DNA of 64,000 nucleotides from Rhodoferax sp. (GCA_029865845.1 JARXAM010000121.1:1-64000); one strand, 5' to 3'; counted from the stretch's first letter, positions 45,490 through 55,468 are shown. Notes: a model not told the origin generated them from the letters alone. A program made the numbers and translations.

Positions 45490-47541
45490 ATGTTTGTACT
45501 GTTTGAAGAAGCCGGAAAATTCATGGCCGGTCGTGTCCTGTCCGAGGCGGAGGCCTCTGCGCAGGTGGAGCTCGATTCGGGCAAGCGCGTCAAGGTGAAG
45601 GGCGCCCATATCCTGATCAAATTTGACAAGCCCACCCCGGCGGAGTTTGTCGCGGCTGCCCAGGCCCAAGCGGCGGGCATTGAGCTGGACATGGCGTATG
45701 AATTTGCGCCCGACGAGGAATTTGGCTTTGCCGACTTGGCCAAAGACTACTTCTCTGCCCAAGCCAGCCAGGCAGAGCAGGCGGGCATGCTATTCAAGCT
45801 GTTTGACACCCCGCACTACTTCCGCCGCGCGGGCAAAGGCCGATTCAAGAAAGCCCCTGCCGACATCATTGCCCAAGCCTTGGCGGCCATTGAAAAGAAA
45901 CGCCTGCAGGCCGAGCAAATCATCCAGTGGGCACAAGAGTTGGCCGCTGGCCGCTGCCCCCCGTCCATCCAAGACCATCTGTACAAAATCCTGTTCAAGC
46001 CCGACAAAAACGCCCCCGAGTACAAAGCGGTGGTCGAGGCCAGCCGAGCCACCCACATTGCGCCGCTGGAACTGCTGCAAAAGGCCGGCGCCATTGCCTC
46101 GCCCTACCTGTTCCACTGGAAGCGCTTTTTGCTGGAGAACTTCCCCAAAGGCACCGGCTTCCCCACGATTGCCGCACCGGCCATTGCCGACGAGTTGCCC
46201 GTGGCTGCCGTGCAGGCCTTTTCGATTGACGACTCCCAAACCACCGAAATTGACGACGCCCTGAGCGTGCAAGGCCTGGGCACCGGTACCGTCACCGTGG
46301 GCATTCACATTGCCGCCCCCGGCTTGGCGGTGCAGCCGGGCAGCCCGGTAGATGCGCTGGGCCGCGCCCGCCTCTCCACGGTCTACATGCCTGGCTACAA
46401 GGTCACCATGCTGCCCGACGAGGTCGTGCAAACCTACACATTGATGGCGGGGCGGGACTGCCCATCCGTCTCGCTCTACGTTACCTTTAACGAGCCCACG
46501 CTGGACATCACCGGCAGCCAGACCAAGCTCGAACGCGTGCCCATCGCTCACAACCTGCGACACGATCAGCTTGACGGCGTGGTGACTGACGCCTGGCTGC
46601 AAGATGCGCACTACGAACCCGCAAACACTCCCGCGCCGCTGCCCACTTTGCGTAGCGAAATGTCGTTTCTTTACCGCTTGGCAAATAACCTCAAGGCCAA
46701 ACGTGAAATCGTGCGCGGCAAGCCTGAGACCTTCAACCGCCCGGACTACAACTTCCGGCTGGTCGAAAACCAGGGCCGTGAACCCGATGGCAGCGAAACC
46801 GTGCAGATCAGCATCCGCCAACGCGGTGCGCCGCTGGACTTGATCGTGGCCGAGGCCATGATCCTGGCCAACAGCACCTGGGGCAGTTGGCTCGCCGAGA
46901 TGGGCGTGCCTGGCATCTACCGCAGCCAAGCGTCGCTGGCACCAGGCGTCAAAGTGCGCATGGGCACCAAAGCCGCGCCACATGCCGGTATCGGCGTCAA
47001 AGCCTATGCGTGGGCCACATCACCGCTGCGCCGCTATACCGACCTGGTCAACCAATGGCAAATCATTGCCTGTGCGCGCCACGGCAACACTGCGGCACTG
47101 GTCGCACCATTCAAACCCAAGGATGCCGAGCTGTTTGCCATCATCTCGTCGTTTGACGCGGCCTACAGCGCCTACAACGGCTACCAAGGAGCCATGGAGC
47201 GCTTTTGGACCCTGCGTTACGCGCAGCAACACGGCATCACAGAGCTCACCGCCAGCTTGTTCAAAGACGGCATGGTACGGGCCGACGACATCCCGCTGGT
47301 GCTACCGGTATTGGGTGCGCAAGGCCTGCCACGCCACGCCAAAGTGCGCGTCAAGCTGGGGACCATGGACCTTATCTCCCTGGATGTTCAGGGCACCGTG
47401 CTGGAGCGTCTGGACGCCCCCGCCGGGGTGGACTCGCCGGATGACGACGACGGCCAAGACGACGATGTGGCCGGCCCGATCGCGATTGCGGTCGATGTGA
47501 ATGAGGCGCCCGCCACCGAGGGCGATAATCCAGCCCCGTGA
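45490..47541 (+). CDS. RNase II/RNB-family exoribonuclease
   Basis: The 683-residue protein contains an RNB catalytic domain (about 230-560). The cluster FSIDDSQTTEIDDALSV carries the metal-binding acidic residues, and RMGTKAAPHAGIGVKAYAWATSPLRRYTDLVNQ (shown in part here) matches the C-terminal end of the domain. The N-terminal region lacks a clear pair of cold-shock domains and the S1 tail is short, so it is nearer the RNase II-like group of Burkholderiales than classical RNase R. It degrades RNA 3' to 5'. Its end overlaps the next gene by GTGA. Confidence 0.85.
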   Translation: MFVLFEEAGKFMAGRVLSEAEASAQVELDSGKRVKVKGAHILIKFDKPTPAEFVAAAQAQAAGIELDMAYEFAPDEEFGFADLAKDYFSAQASQAEQAGMLFKLFDTPHYFRRAGKGRFKKAPADIIAQALAAIEKKRLQAEQIIQWAQELAAGRCPPSIQDHLYKILFKPDKNAPEYKAVVEASRATHIAPLELLQKAGAIASPYLFHWKRFLLENFPKGTGFPTIAAPAIADELPVAAVQAFSIDDSQTTEIDDALSVQGLGTGTVTVGIHIAAPGLAVQPGSPVDALGRARLSTVYMPGYKVTMLPDEVVQTYTLMAGRDCPSVSLYVTFNEPTLDITGSQTKLERVPIAHNLRHDQLDGVVTDAWLQDAHYEPANTPAPLPTLRSEMSFLYRLANNLKAKREIVRGKPETFNRPDYNFRLVENQGREPDGSETVQISIRQRGAPLDLIVAEAMILANSTWGSWLAEMGVPGIYRSQASLAPGVKVRMGTKAAPHAGIGVKAYAWATSPLRRYTDLVNQWQIIACARHGNTAALVAPFKPKDAELFAIISSFDAAYSAYNGYQGAMERFWTLRYAQQHGITELTASLFKDGMVRADDIPLVLPVLGAQGLPRHAKVRVKLGTMDLISLDVQGTVLERLDAPAGVDSPDDDDGQDDDVAGPIAIAVDVNEAPATEGDNPAP

Positions 47542-48398
47542 CGCTGCGCAAACCCACCACACTGCAATGGGCCCTGGGTGTATCCCTCGCGATACACGGG
47601 GTGCTATTGACGCTCCGCTTGGTGGACCCCGAAGCCTTTGCGCGCATGGTGGCCGACCAGCCCTTGGAAGTCATCTTGGTCAATGCGCGGGGCCACGACA
47701 AACCCGTTAAGGCCCAGGCCTTGGCCCAAACCTCACTGGCCGGTGGCGGCGATGTAGACGTGGGCCGTGCCACAAGCCCCTTGCCCGCATCCGCGCTGAC
47801 CGCTATCGGTGAGTCGCTAGACGTGGACCCGACCCGCAAAGTGCAAACCCTGCAAGAGCAGCAAAATGTGTTGCTCGCCCAGGTCAAACGCCAACTGGCG
47901 GCCTTGGCACAGCCAGAGGCAGGCACACCCACAGAGCGACTGGACCAGACCGAACGCGAAGAAAAGCGCAAACAGCTCATGAAGCTGTTGGCCGAGATTG
48001 AGCGTCGGATCAACCTCGAAAATGCACGCCCCAAAAAGCGGTATGTGGCCCCGTCTGTACAAGAAAGCGTGTACGCCGTGTACTACGACAACTTCAAGCA
48101 ACTGGTAGAAGCGCGTGGCACCCAGAATTTTCCGCAAATTGCCGGCAAAAAACTGTATGGGGAATTGACCATGGTAATCACCATCAACCACGACGGACGC
48201 CTGGTGGATACCGAAATCGCACAAGGTTCGGGCAGCACAGCGCTGGACACACGGGCCGCCGCCATCGTGCGCAGCGCAGGGGCCTTTGGGACATTCACGC
48301 CACAGATGCGCAAGGAATTTGATCAACTGGTGGTGGTTTCACGCTTTCGGTTTACCCGCGAAGAAACCCTGGAAGCCAAGGTATCGGGGGCCCCATGA
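47538..48398 (+). CDS. TonB-like (energy transducer) protein
   Basis: A 286-residue protein. One N-terminal membrane helix (about 10-28, LQWALGVSLAIHGVLLTL) is followed by a long charged periplasmic linker with coiled-coil character (QEQQNVLLAQVKRQLAAL, REEKRKQLMKLLAEIERRIN) and a C-terminal TonB/TolA-like domain (YGELTMVITINHDGRLVDTE, IVRSAGAFGTFTPQM). Proline content is low for a true TonB. Start GTG 47538 overlaps the RNase stop. It may link the inner membrane to an outer-membrane partner. No ExoB/ExbD pair is nearby. Confidence 0.8.
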   Translation: MTLRKPTTLQWALGVSLAIHGVLLTLRLVDPEAFARMVADQPLEVILVNARGHDKPVKAQALAQTSLAGGGDVDVGRATSPLPASALTAIGESLDVDPTRKVQTLQEQQNVLLAQVKRQLAALAQPEAGTPTERLDQTEREEKRKQLMKLLAEIERRINLENARPKKRYVAPSVQESVYAVYYDNFKQLVEARGTQNFPQIAGKKLYGELTMVITINHDGRLVDTEIAQGSGSTALDTRAAAIVRSAGAFGTFTPQMRKEFDQLVVVSRFRFTREETLEAKVSGAP

Positions 48399-49111
48399 AG
48401 CAGTTGCTGCGTGGGCTCATGCTGTGTGTGCTGGCCGGCATCGCCCTGCAATTATTTTTTGTGCTGCGCATTGCGGCGATGGTGGTGATTGACCCCGAGT
48501 CCACCGCATTTGCTCGCTCCGAGGCGTGGCGCTTGGCCCACGAGGGCGATACCTTTCGCTGGCGCCAGACATGGGTGCCTTACCGCCTCATTGCCGACCC
48601 TCTCAAGCGCGCGGTGATCGCATCAGAGGACGACAGCTTTAGCCAGCACGATGGGGTCGACTGGGATGCCCTCAAAAAAGCGTGGGCCAAAAACGCAAAG
48701 GCAGAACAGCGCGCAGAGCAACGCAAAACCAACAAGCCCCCGAAAATAGTCGGCGGCTCCACCATCAGCCAGCAGCTCGCCAAAAACCTGCTGCTGTCGG
48801 GAGAGCGCACCCTGCTGCGCAAAGGGCAAGAACTGGTGTTGACCCTGCTGCTGGAACACCTGCTGAGTAAACAGCGCATTCTGGAGATTTACCTCAACAG
48901 CGTGGAATGGGGCGAAGGCGTGTTTGGCGCCGAGGCCGCAGCCCAACACTACTTTGGCAAGCCCGCCAGCAGGCTCAGCGCGTGGGAGGCGGCCCGGTTG
49001 GCCGTGATGCTGCCACGGCCCAAGTTTTTTGAAAAAGTACCCAACTCCGCCTACCTGGGCAATCGCGCAAGTACCATTTTGTCGCGCATGCCAGACGCCC
49101 AACTCCCCTGA
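48395..49111 (+). CDS. mtgA: Monofunctional peptidoglycan glycosyltransferase
   Basis: The 238-residue GT51 enzyme polymerises lipid II. After an N-terminal membrane anchor it has the catalytic IASEDDSFSQHDGVDW motif with the general-base Glu, GGSTISQQLAKNLLLS and EIYLNSVEWGEGVFGAEAAAQHYF. No transpeptidase domain follows, so it is MtgA and not a class A PBP. ATGA overlap with the TonB-like gene indicates coupling. Confidence 0.95.
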   Translation: MKQLLRGLMLCVLAGIALQLFFVLRIAAMVVIDPESTAFARSEAWRLAHEGDTFRWRQTWVPYRLIADPLKRAVIASEDDSFSQHDGVDWDALKKAWAKNAKAEQRAEQRKTNKPPKIVGGSTISQQLAKNLLLSGERTLLRKGQELVLTLLLEHLLSKQRILEIYLNSVEWGEGVFGAEAAAQHYFGKPASRLSAWEAARLAVMLPRPKFFEKVPNSAYLGNRASTILSRMPDAQLP

Positions 49112-49168
49112 TCCGTGGCCCTGCGCGAGCCGATGCGCCCGCGCCCGCTGGCTCTGTATCATCCGCGC

Positions 49169-49780
49169 ATGCTTGCCAAATTGATGGGGTATTTTCTACT
49201 CGGCCTGATTCGTTTTTTAACTGGTGCGCAGGCGCGTTGGCACGGTTGCCCGCCCAAGGCAGAGCAACGCATCTACTTCGCCAACCACCAAAGCCATGCC
49301 GACCTGGTCATGATTTGGGCGGCGCTACCCCAAGAGCTGCGCCACATTACCCGCGCCATCGCGGCCAGGGATTACTGGACGCAGTCGCCCTTCAAGCAGT
49401 GGATCACCACCGCGGTGTTCAACGTCATTTATGTCTCGCGCGACCGCCGTGCCGACGAAGACCCCTTGGAGCCTTTGATCGAAGCACTGACCCACGGCGA
49501 CTCCATCATTTTGTTTCCCGAAGGCACGCGGGGGCACACCGGCGAGCCACAAGCCTTCAAGGCGGGGCTCTACAACCTGGCGTTGCGGTTTCCGCACGTG
49601 GTGTTAGTGCCTGCCTGGATTAACAATGTGCAGCACGTCTTGCCCAAGGGTGAGGTGGTGCCCGTGCCCGTGCTGTGCTCGGTGACCTTTGGCGCACCCA
49701 TGCAGCTCCATGCGGGTGAGGACCGGCACGCCTTCCTAGACCGCGCACGCAACGCCGTGCTAGCCCTTCGCGACGTCTGA
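49169..49780 (+). CDS. 1-acyl-sn-glycerol-3-phosphate acyltransferase-like protein
   Basis: The 203-residue PlsC-family protein has NHQSHADLVMIW (the HX4D catalytic motif) and FPEGTRGHTGEPQAFKAGL (block III). One hydrophobic helix lies at the N-terminus. I start at ATG 49169; GTG 49115 and ATG 49133 would add up to 18 residues with no conserved content. The downstream CDP-diglyceride-synthase-like gene makes a short phospholipid unit: acylate, then activate phosphatidate. Confidence 0.85.
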   Translation: MLAKLMGYFLLGLIRFLTGAQARWHGCPPKAEQRIYFANHQSHADLVMIWAALPQELRHITRAIAARDYWTQSPFKQWITTAVFNVIYVSRDRRADEDPLEPLIEALTHGDSIILFPEGTRGHTGEPQAFKAGLYNLALRFPHVVLVPAWINNVQHVLPKGEVVPVPVLCSVTFGAPMQLHAGEDRHAFLDRARNAVLALRDV

Positions 49781-49789
49781 CGCTAGCGC

Positions 49790-50779
49790 ATGTATTTCTA
49801 CCTCAAAAACCTCGATGCCACCGAGCAAATCGGTGCCTTGTTCGTCATTGTGTTTGGCTTGTTGTTGCTTGCCAGCATGGTGGCATTCGCCATGTCCTTG
49901 CAAGAGTTTGATGACGATGAAGCTGGCGAACGAAAGCGGGCAGAGCGCAAGAACTTTTCTGGCGTGGTACGCACCAGTTGGTTCATGGTGATGGTGTTTT
50001 GGGTTGGGTGGCTCAGTGGTCCGCTGGTGGCCATTACGCTGTTTGCAGGGGTGTCGTTCTTTGCACTGCGCGAATTCCTGACGCTGTCCCCGACGCGGCG
50101 CGGCGACCACCGCAGCCTGGTCTGTGCATTTTTCCTGGTGCTGCCGTTGCAGTATTGGCTGGTGGCAGCACAGCACTTTGACATGTTTGCCGTCTTCATT
50201 CCGGTGTTTGTGTTTCTCGCGCTCCCGGTGATCAGCGCACTGAACAACGATCCGCTGCGTTTTTTGGAGCGCAATGCCAAGCTGCAATGGGGCATCATGG
50301 TGTGCATCTATGGCATGAGCCATGTGCCTGCACTGCTGATGCTGCGCTTTCCCGGCTACAACCACCAAAACGCCTTTATGGTCGTCTTTCTGGTTCTGGT
50401 GGTGCAGTTGTGCATGGCCATCCAGCACTTGGTTTCGCGCATGCTCCAACGCACTCCGGCGGCGCCCGCCATCAGCCGCAGCTTTAACTGGATCAGTTGG
50501 TGGGTGGGGGTGTTCACCGCCAGTGTGTTTGGTGCCTTGCTTGCCGGCATTACCCCATGGGTGCCAGGCACCGCATTTGCGTTTTCGTTCATCGCCTGCA
50601 CGGCGGGCTCATTGGGCCACTTTGTCATGAAAGCCCTCAAGCGGGACCGTGGCATTCCGAGCTGGGGCGGCTCCGTGCGCTCGGTAACCGGAGCTGGGGG
50701 CTTGCTAGACCGGGTCGATGCGCTGTGCTTTGCCGCACCGGTGTTCTTCCACTCCGCCCGCTGGTACTTCGACCTGTAA
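49790..50779 (+). CDS. Phosphatidate cytidylyltransferase-like membrane protein
   Basis: A 329-residue protein with about eight helices and the CTP_transf_1 signature near the C-terminus: SFIACTAGSLGHFVMKALKRDRG followed by SVTGAGGLLDRVDALCFAAP (each shown in part). This is the CdsA motif S-x8-D-x3-KR-x4-KD-x6-GHGG-x2-DR-x-D with GAGGLLDRVD. It makes CDP-diacylglycerol from phosphatidate and CTP. It may be a YnbB-type second copy rather than the main CdsA, which usually lies with dxr and rseP. Confidence 0.87.
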   Translation: MYFYLKNLDATEQIGALFVIVFGLLLLASMVAFAMSLQEFDDDEAGERKRAERKNFSGVVRTSWFMVMVFWVGWLSGPLVAITLFAGVSFFALREFLTLSPTRRGDHRSLVCAFFLVLPLQYWLVAAQHFDMFAVFIPVFVFLALPVISALNNDPLRFLERNAKLQWGIMVCIYGMSHVPALLMLRFPGYNHQNAFMVVFLVLVVQLCMAIQHLVSRMLQRTPAAPAISRSFNWISWWVGVFTASVFGALLAGITPWVPGTAFAFSFIACTAGSLGHFVMKALKRDRGIPSWGGSVRSVTGAGGLLDRVDALCFAAPVFFHSARWYFDL

Positions 50780-50815
50780 GCCATAGGCAGTCACAACACA
50801 CCCAGAACCCATGCC

Positions 50816-51364
50816 ATGCGTATCTTAGGTATTGACCCCGGGCTGCGTACCACCGGCTTTGGGGTGGTCGACGTCTACGGGGCCGAGGTGCGCTACGTTG
50901 CCAGCGGCACCATCGGAACCCAGCATTTGGACACCCGCGCCCTGCCCGCCCGCCTGAAGGTGTTGTTTGATGGCATTGGCGAGGTCGTGGAGCGCTACCA
51001 ACCCGCATGTGCGTCAGTGGAAATTGTGTTCGTCAACGTGAACCCTCAATCGACCTTGTTGTTGGGCCAGGCGCGCGGTGCTTTAGTCACGGCCCTGGTG
51101 TGCGCCGGACTGCCGGTGGCGGAGTACACCGCGCTGCAGATGAAACAGGCAGTGGCGGGCCATGGGCGGGCGCACAAGCACCAGATCCAGGAAATGGTCA
51201 AACGCCTGCTGCATTTGCCCGGCTTGCCTGGACCCGACGCGGCCGATGCGCTGGGCCTGGCCATCACGCACGCCCACGCGGGCAAAGCCATGGCCCTGTT
51301 GGCGGGTGCCGACGGAGCGGGCGGCAACGGAAAAGTCCACTACCGCGATGGCCGCAGCCAGTAG
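50816..51364 (+). CDS. ruvC: Holliday junction resolvase RuvC
   Basis: The 182-residue endonuclease resolves Holliday junctions made during recombination. It has [17 protein letters not shown] with D7, [23 protein letters not shown], and [16 protein letters not shown] with the last catalytic acidic residues. The length is normal. RuvA and RuvB are not next to it. It converges with the FlgC-like and lpxC genes. Confidence 0.96.
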   Translation: MRILGIDPGLRTTGFGVVDVYGAEVRYVASGTIGTQHLDTRALPARLKVLFDGIGEVVERYQPACASVEIVFVNVNPQSTLLLGQARGALVTALVCAGLPVAEYTALQMKQAVAGHGRAHKHQIQEMVKRLLHLPGLPGPDAADALGLAITHAHAGKAMALLAGADGAGGNGKVHYRDGRSQ

Positions 51365-51398
51365 CTGGTTCAGGCTCGCCGCAGGGCGGGTTGGAGGT

Positions 51399-51698
51399 TC
51401 AGACCTTGGTGTCCAAGAGGGTACCAGCCATGGTGTTGTGGGTCTTGAACACCGCCAGATTGGCCATCCAGCTATTTTTGGCCTGTAGCTGTGCCACCAC
51501 ATCGTGCTCCAAGGCATGGCCTGCCGTGCTGGCCTCACGCGGTTGCGTGCTGACGCCACCGCCTGGCTGTGCGGTCTGCACGGTTTCGTGACGCTTGAAC
51601 CCTTCGGTGCTGAGGTTGGCCACATTGTGGGCACTCGCATGCAGGCGAGACTGTGCGGCATTCAGGCCAGACAACGCGATCGAGGGCAGCGTGTTCAT
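51399..51698 (-). CDS. Short flagellar-rod-like protein
   Basis: The 99-residue protein resembles the N-terminal and C-terminal ends of rod proteins such as FlgC/FlgB joined together: IALSGLNAAQSRLHASAHNVANL matches the conserved N-terminal rod signature, and the end NSWMANLAVFKTHNTMAGTLLDTK resembles the C-terminal helix. The middle of FlgC is missing. No other flagellar gene is nearby. It lies eight bases after lpxC. It may be an orphan rod-like protein, and a true motility role is unproven. Confidence 0.7.
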   Translation of the reverse strand: MNTLPSIALSGLNAAQSRLHASAHNVANLSTEGFKRHETVQTAQPGGGVSTQPREASTAGHALEHDVVAQLQAKNSWMANLAVFKTHNTMAGTLLDTKV

Positions 51699-51706
51699 AC
51701 ACCAGC

Positions 51707-52630
51707 CTACCAGGCACGCGCCGGTTGGGCAAAGCCCTGGGGGGCTTGCTTGACGTCTTCAAAGGTGACGACTTCCCACGCTTCGGGGTGGGCCTGCAAT
51801 GCACGCAAGAGCTTGTTGTTCAGGGCATGCCCCGAACGGCGTGCACTGTAGGCGGCCAGCAGGGGCTTGCCTACGATGTAGAGGTCGCCGATGGCATCAA
51901 GAATCTTGTGCTTCACGAACTCATCGTCATAGCGCAAACCGTCGGCATTGAGCACCTTGTAGTCGTCCATCACGATGGCGTTGTCCAGGCCGCCGCCCAA
52001 TGCCAGGCCGTTGGATCGCATCATTTCCACGTCCTTGGTAAAGCCAAAGGTGCGGGCCCGCGCAATGTCGCGCGAATAGTTGCCGGTGCTCAAATCGAAC
52101 TCTACCTTTTGGCCGGTGGAGTCCACGGCCGGGTGGTTGAAGTCGATCTCGAAGGCGAGCTTGTAGCCATGGTAAGGGTCCAACCGTGCCCACTTTTCTT
52201 GGGCCCCCGTGGCTTCACGTACCTCTACCGGGCGGGTGAGGCGGATGAAGCGCCGGGGCGCGTTTTGCAACTCGATGCCCGCGCTTTGCAGCAAAAACAC
52301 AAACGACGCCGCAGAGCCATCAAGGATGGGCACCTCCTCGGCCGTGATGTCCACAAAGAGGTTGTCCACCCCCAAGCCAGCGCAAGCCGACATCAAGTGC
52401 TCCACCGTGTGCACCTTGGCATTGCCGCAGGAGAGTGTGGAGGCCAAGCGGGTATCGGTAACCGACTCGGCCGACACCACAATGTCGGGCGCATTCGGCA
52501 AATCCACCCGTCGGAACACGATGCCCGTATCCGGTGCCGCAGGGCGCAGGGTGATCTCGACCCGCTGGCCGCTATGCAGCCCCACGCCGACGGCGCGGGT
52601 CAGGGATTTGAGTGTTCGTTGTTTTAGCAC
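51707..52630 (-). CDS. lpxC: UDP-3-O-acyl-N-acetylglucosamine deacetylase
   Basis: The 307-residue zinc deacetylase catalyses the committed step of lipid A synthesis. It has [10 protein letters not shown] with a zinc His, the [12 protein letters not shown] region, and [14 protein letters not shown] with the other zinc ligands (His and Asp). I set the start at GTG 52630, which reads (M)[20 protein letters not shown] as in the family; upstream the frame is open but unconserved. It is the last gene of the dcw order here. A GTG start may lower its translation. Confidence 0.95.
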   Translation of the reverse strand: MLKQRTLKSLTRAVGVGLHSGQRVEITLRPAAPDTGIVFRRVDLPNAPDIVVSAESVTDTRLASTLSCGNAKVHTVEHLMSACAGLGVDNLFVDITAEEVPILDGSAASFVFLLQSAGIELQNAPRRFIRLTRPVEVREATGAQEKWARLDPYHGYKLAFEIDFNHPAVDSTGQKVEFDLSTGNYSRDIARARTFGFTKDVEMMRSNGLALGGGLDNAIVMDDYKVLNADGLRYDDEFVKHKILDAIGDLYIVGKPLLAAYSARRSGHALNNKLLRALQAHPEAWEVVTFEDVKQAPQGFAQPARAW

Positions 52631-52688
52631 GGGTCTATTGTAAAAGTAGCGCAAAAACGCTTCCAAAGAGCGCGTATTTCGCCAGAAA

Positions 52689-52784
52689 CACCGTGGGTCC
52701 GGCTGAGCCGGCCCACTGGTGTTGCCCCCAGCAAGGGGGAAAGCGAAGCGACACGCAGTGCGCGTAGCCGGGGGGTGTGCTACA
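52689..52784 (-). repeat. Intergenic hairpin repeat between ftsZ and lpxC
   Basis: The 154-base gap holds two hairpins: CACCGTGGGTCCGGC (from 52689) pairs with GCCGGCCCACTGGTG (ending 52721) with small mismatches, and CCCCC-AGCAA-GGGGG lies at 52725-52739. The AAGCGAAGCGACACGC stretch that follows resembles an intergenic repeat I recall from other Comamonadaceae genomes. It may end or stabilise the ftsZ transcript. Confidence 0.5.
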
Positions 52785-54023
52785 TCAATCTGCCTGCTTG
52801 CGCAAGAACGCTGGGATCTCGTAGTCGTCCATGCCACCGCTGGAAAGTGCATCCACTTTGGCGGCGGCCTGGGTGCGGTTGGTGCGCCACACACTGGGCG
52901 TGGCCATGCTGCCGTAGTCCATGCCGCTCGACACCCCGGGCGGCACGCTCGACCCTGCGCCGCCCACCGGCCCGGCCAGGGTGTGCAGCGTAGGCACCTG
53001 GAACGGAACGTTGTCGGTGCCGGTGCGCAGCACCTGCAAGGGGGGCGCAACGCGCCGTGCACCGTGGTGGCTCAAGCCGGTGGCGATCACGGTGACGCGG
53101 ATGGCGTCGCCGAGCTTTTCGTCATTCGCCGTGCCATAGATCACGTGGGCGTCGGGGGACGCGTAGGCACGGATGGTCTCCATGGCCATCTTGGATTCCT
53201 TCAACTTCAGCGAACCCTTGCAAGCCGAGATCAGCACCAGCACGCCTTTGGCGCCCGACAGGTCCACACCCTCCAACAGCGGGCAGGCCACTGCTTGTTC
53301 AGCGGCAATACGGGCGCGGTCTGGGCCCTGGGCGGTGGCAGTCCCCATCATGGCTTTGCCGGGTTCGCCCATGACGGTACGCACGTCTTCAAAGTCGGCG
53401 TTGATTTCACCCTTGACGTTGATGATCTCTGCGATGCCTCCCACCGCATTTTTCAGTACGTCGTTGGCGTGGGCAAAGGCATCCTCTTGGGACACGTCTT
53501 CGTCCAACACCTCCAGCAGTTTCTCGTTGAGCACCACGATCAGGGAGTCCACATTGGCCTCCAACTCGGACAGGCCAGAGTCCGCATTGTTCATACGGCG
53601 GCCGCCTTCAAAGTCGAAGGGTTTGGTCACTACACCCACGGTCAGAATTCCCATTTCTTTGGCGACCCGCGCGATCACGGGTGCCGCTCCGGTGCCGGTG
53701 CCGCCGCCCATGCCGGCGGTGATAAACAGCATGTGGGCGCCATCAATCGCTTGCCGAATGGCGGCCTCGGCGTCCACTGCGGCTTCGCGCCCTTTGTCGG
53801 GCTTGCTGCCGGCACCCAAGCCGGTAGCGCCGAGTTGAATCAGTTTATGGGCACTGCTGCGGCTCAAGGCCTGTGCGTCGGTGTTGGCGCAAATGAACTC
53901 CACGCCAGCCACATCGGTGCTGATCATGTGTTCGACCGCATTGCCGCCACCGCCGCCCACCCCAATCACTTTGATTTGGGTGCCTTGGTGAAACGCTTCG
54001 TGTTCGATCATTTCGATGCTCAT
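52785..54023 (-). CDS. ftsZ: Cell division GTPase FtsZ
   Basis: The 412-residue tubulin-like GTPase forms the division ring. It has [15 protein letters not shown], the tubulin signature [15 protein letters not shown] and [12 protein letters not shown] variable linker (about 320-395) leads to the conserved C-terminal peptide [12 protein letters not shown] that binds FtsA and ZipA. ATG 54023 is preceded by AAGGAGT. The 192-base gap to ftsA (54024-54215) is large for this cluster and probably holds a separate ftsZ promoter, though I cannot name the boxes. Confidence 0.98.
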   Translation of the reverse strand: MSIEMIEHEAFHQGTQIKVIGVGGGGGNAVEHMISTDVAGVEFICANTDAQALSRSSAHKLIQLGATGLGAGSKPDKGREAAVDAEAAIRQAIDGAHMLFITAGMGGGTGTGAAPVIARVAKEMGILTVGVVTKPFDFEGGRRMNNADSGLSELEANVDSLIVVLNEKLLEVLDEDVSQEDAFAHANDVLKNAVGGIAEIINVKGEINADFEDVRTVMGEPGKAMMGTATAQGPDRARIAAEQAVACPLLEGVDLSGAKGVLVLISACKGSLKLKESKMAMETIRAYASPDAHVIYGTANDEKLGDAIRVTVIATGLSHHGARRVAPPLQVLRTGTDNVPFQVPTLHTLAGPVGGAGSSVPPGVSSGMDYGSMATPSVWRTNRTQAAAKVDALSSGGMDDYEIPAFLRKQAD

Positions 54024-54215
54024 GAGGTTACTCCTTGAATTTAAATCTTGCATACAGAATTTGGGGGTTGGAGAGTGCGGGGCCAGAGCCGTCGCAAGCT
54101 GCCTGTGGCTATGAAGGCGGGTCTTGGCTGCGATGGGCAAGCTGCTGGCGGGCGCACATGGCACACGGCACATGGCCGCGTACCACCAGTTGAAGGCAAA
54201 GGGGGTGCATCATGG

Positions 54216-55445
54216 TCAGAAGTTCCCTACAAACCAGTCCTTGAGCGAACTGAAGGCCGATTTCATCGTGCCGGATTTTTGGGCCACCTTGTAACCCCGG
54301 ATGCGGGCAATGCGGGCCTCTTCCATCAGCCCCATCACCGTGGCAGCGCGGGGCTGCGCCACCATGTCAGCCAGCGCGCTGTTGTATTTGGGCACCCCTC
54401 TGCGCACCGGCTTCAAGAAGATGTCCTCGCCCAGCTCCACCATGCCGGGCATGATGCAACTGCCGCCCGTGAGCACGATGCCGCTGGAGAGCACCTCTTC
54501 ATAGCCCGACTCGCGCATCACCTGGTTCACCAGCGAAAAAATTTCTTCTACACGCGGCTCAATCACCCCTGCCAGGGCCTGACGACTCAGCATGCGGGGG
54601 CCGCGGTCACCCAGGCCGGGCACCTCCACCTGGGTCTCAGGGTCCACCAGCAGTTGCTTGGCATGCCCTGATTCGACTTTGATGTCCTCTGCGTCCTTGG
54701 TGGGGGTGCGCAGGGCCATGGCGATGTCGCTGGTGATCAGGTCACCGGCAATCGGTATCACTGCCGTGTGGCGAATGGCGCCGTTGGTGAAGATGGCCAC
54801 GTCGGTGGTACCCGCCCCAATGTCCACCAGCGCCACACCGAGTTCGCGCTCGTCTTCGGTGAGCACCGACAGGCTGCTGGCCAAGGGGTTGAGCATGAGC
54901 TGCTCGACCTCCAAGCCACAGCGTCGCACGCACTTGATGATGTTTTCCGCCGCGCTTTGCGCACCGGTCACGATATGCACTTTCGCCTCCAAGCGGATGC
55001 CACTCATGCCGATGGGCTCGCGCACATCCTGGCCGTCGATGATGAATTCTTGGGGCTCCACCAAGAGCAAGCGCTGGTCAGTGGAGATGTTGATGGCCTT
55101 GGCGGTTTCCACCACGCGGGCCACGTCGGCCGGGGTCACTTCGCGGTCTTTCACCGCCACCATGCCGCTGCTGTTGATGCCACGAATGTGGCTGCCGGTG
55201 ATGCCGGTGTACACCCGGGTGATCTTGCAGTCGGCCATCAACTCGGCTTCTTTCAGCGCCTGCTGGATGCTGGCCACCGTGGCGTCTATGTTGACCACCA
55301 CGCCGCGCTTGAGCCCGTTGCTGGGTGCGACCCCGAACCCGGCCAGTTTGAGCTCACCGCCGGGCATGACCTCGGCCACCACAGCCATCACCTTGGCAGT
55401 GCCGATGTCCAGCCCGACGACAAGATCTTTGTATTCCTTAGCCAT
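54216..55445 (-). CDS. ftsA: Cell division protein FtsA
   Basis: The 409-residue actin-like protein tethers FtsZ to the membrane. It opens LVVGLDIGTAKVMAVVAEV, has the SHIRGINSSGMVAVKDREV region of domain 1C, DIGAGTTDVAIFTNGAI (phosphate 2) and SSGIVLTGGSCIMPGM (adenosine), and ends in an amphipathic helix SAFSSLKDWFVGNF, the membrane-targeting sequence. It lies 23 bases after ftsQ. Confidence 0.97.
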   Translation of the reverse strand: MAKEYKDLVVGLDIGTAKVMAVVAEVMPGGELKLAGFGVAPSNGLKRGVVVNIDATVASIQQALKEAELMADCKITRVYTGITGSHIRGINSSGMVAVKDREVTPADVARVVETAKAINISTDQRLLLVEPQEFIIDGQDVREPIGMSGIRLEAKVHIVTGAQSAAENIIKCVRRCGLEVEQLMLNPLASSLSVLTEDERELGVALVDIGAGTTDVAIFTNGAIRHTAVIPIAGDLITSDIAMALRTPTKDAEDIKVESGHAKQLLVDPETQVEVPGLGDRGPRMLSRQALAGVIEPRVEEIFSLVNQVMRESGYEEVLSSGIVLTGGSCIMPGMVELGEDIFLKPVRRGVPKYNSALADMVAQPRAATVMGLMEEARIARIRGYKVAQKSGTMKSAFSSLKDWFVGNF

Positions 55446-55468
55446 AGTTGTACCCTGCTTCGTTTGCG

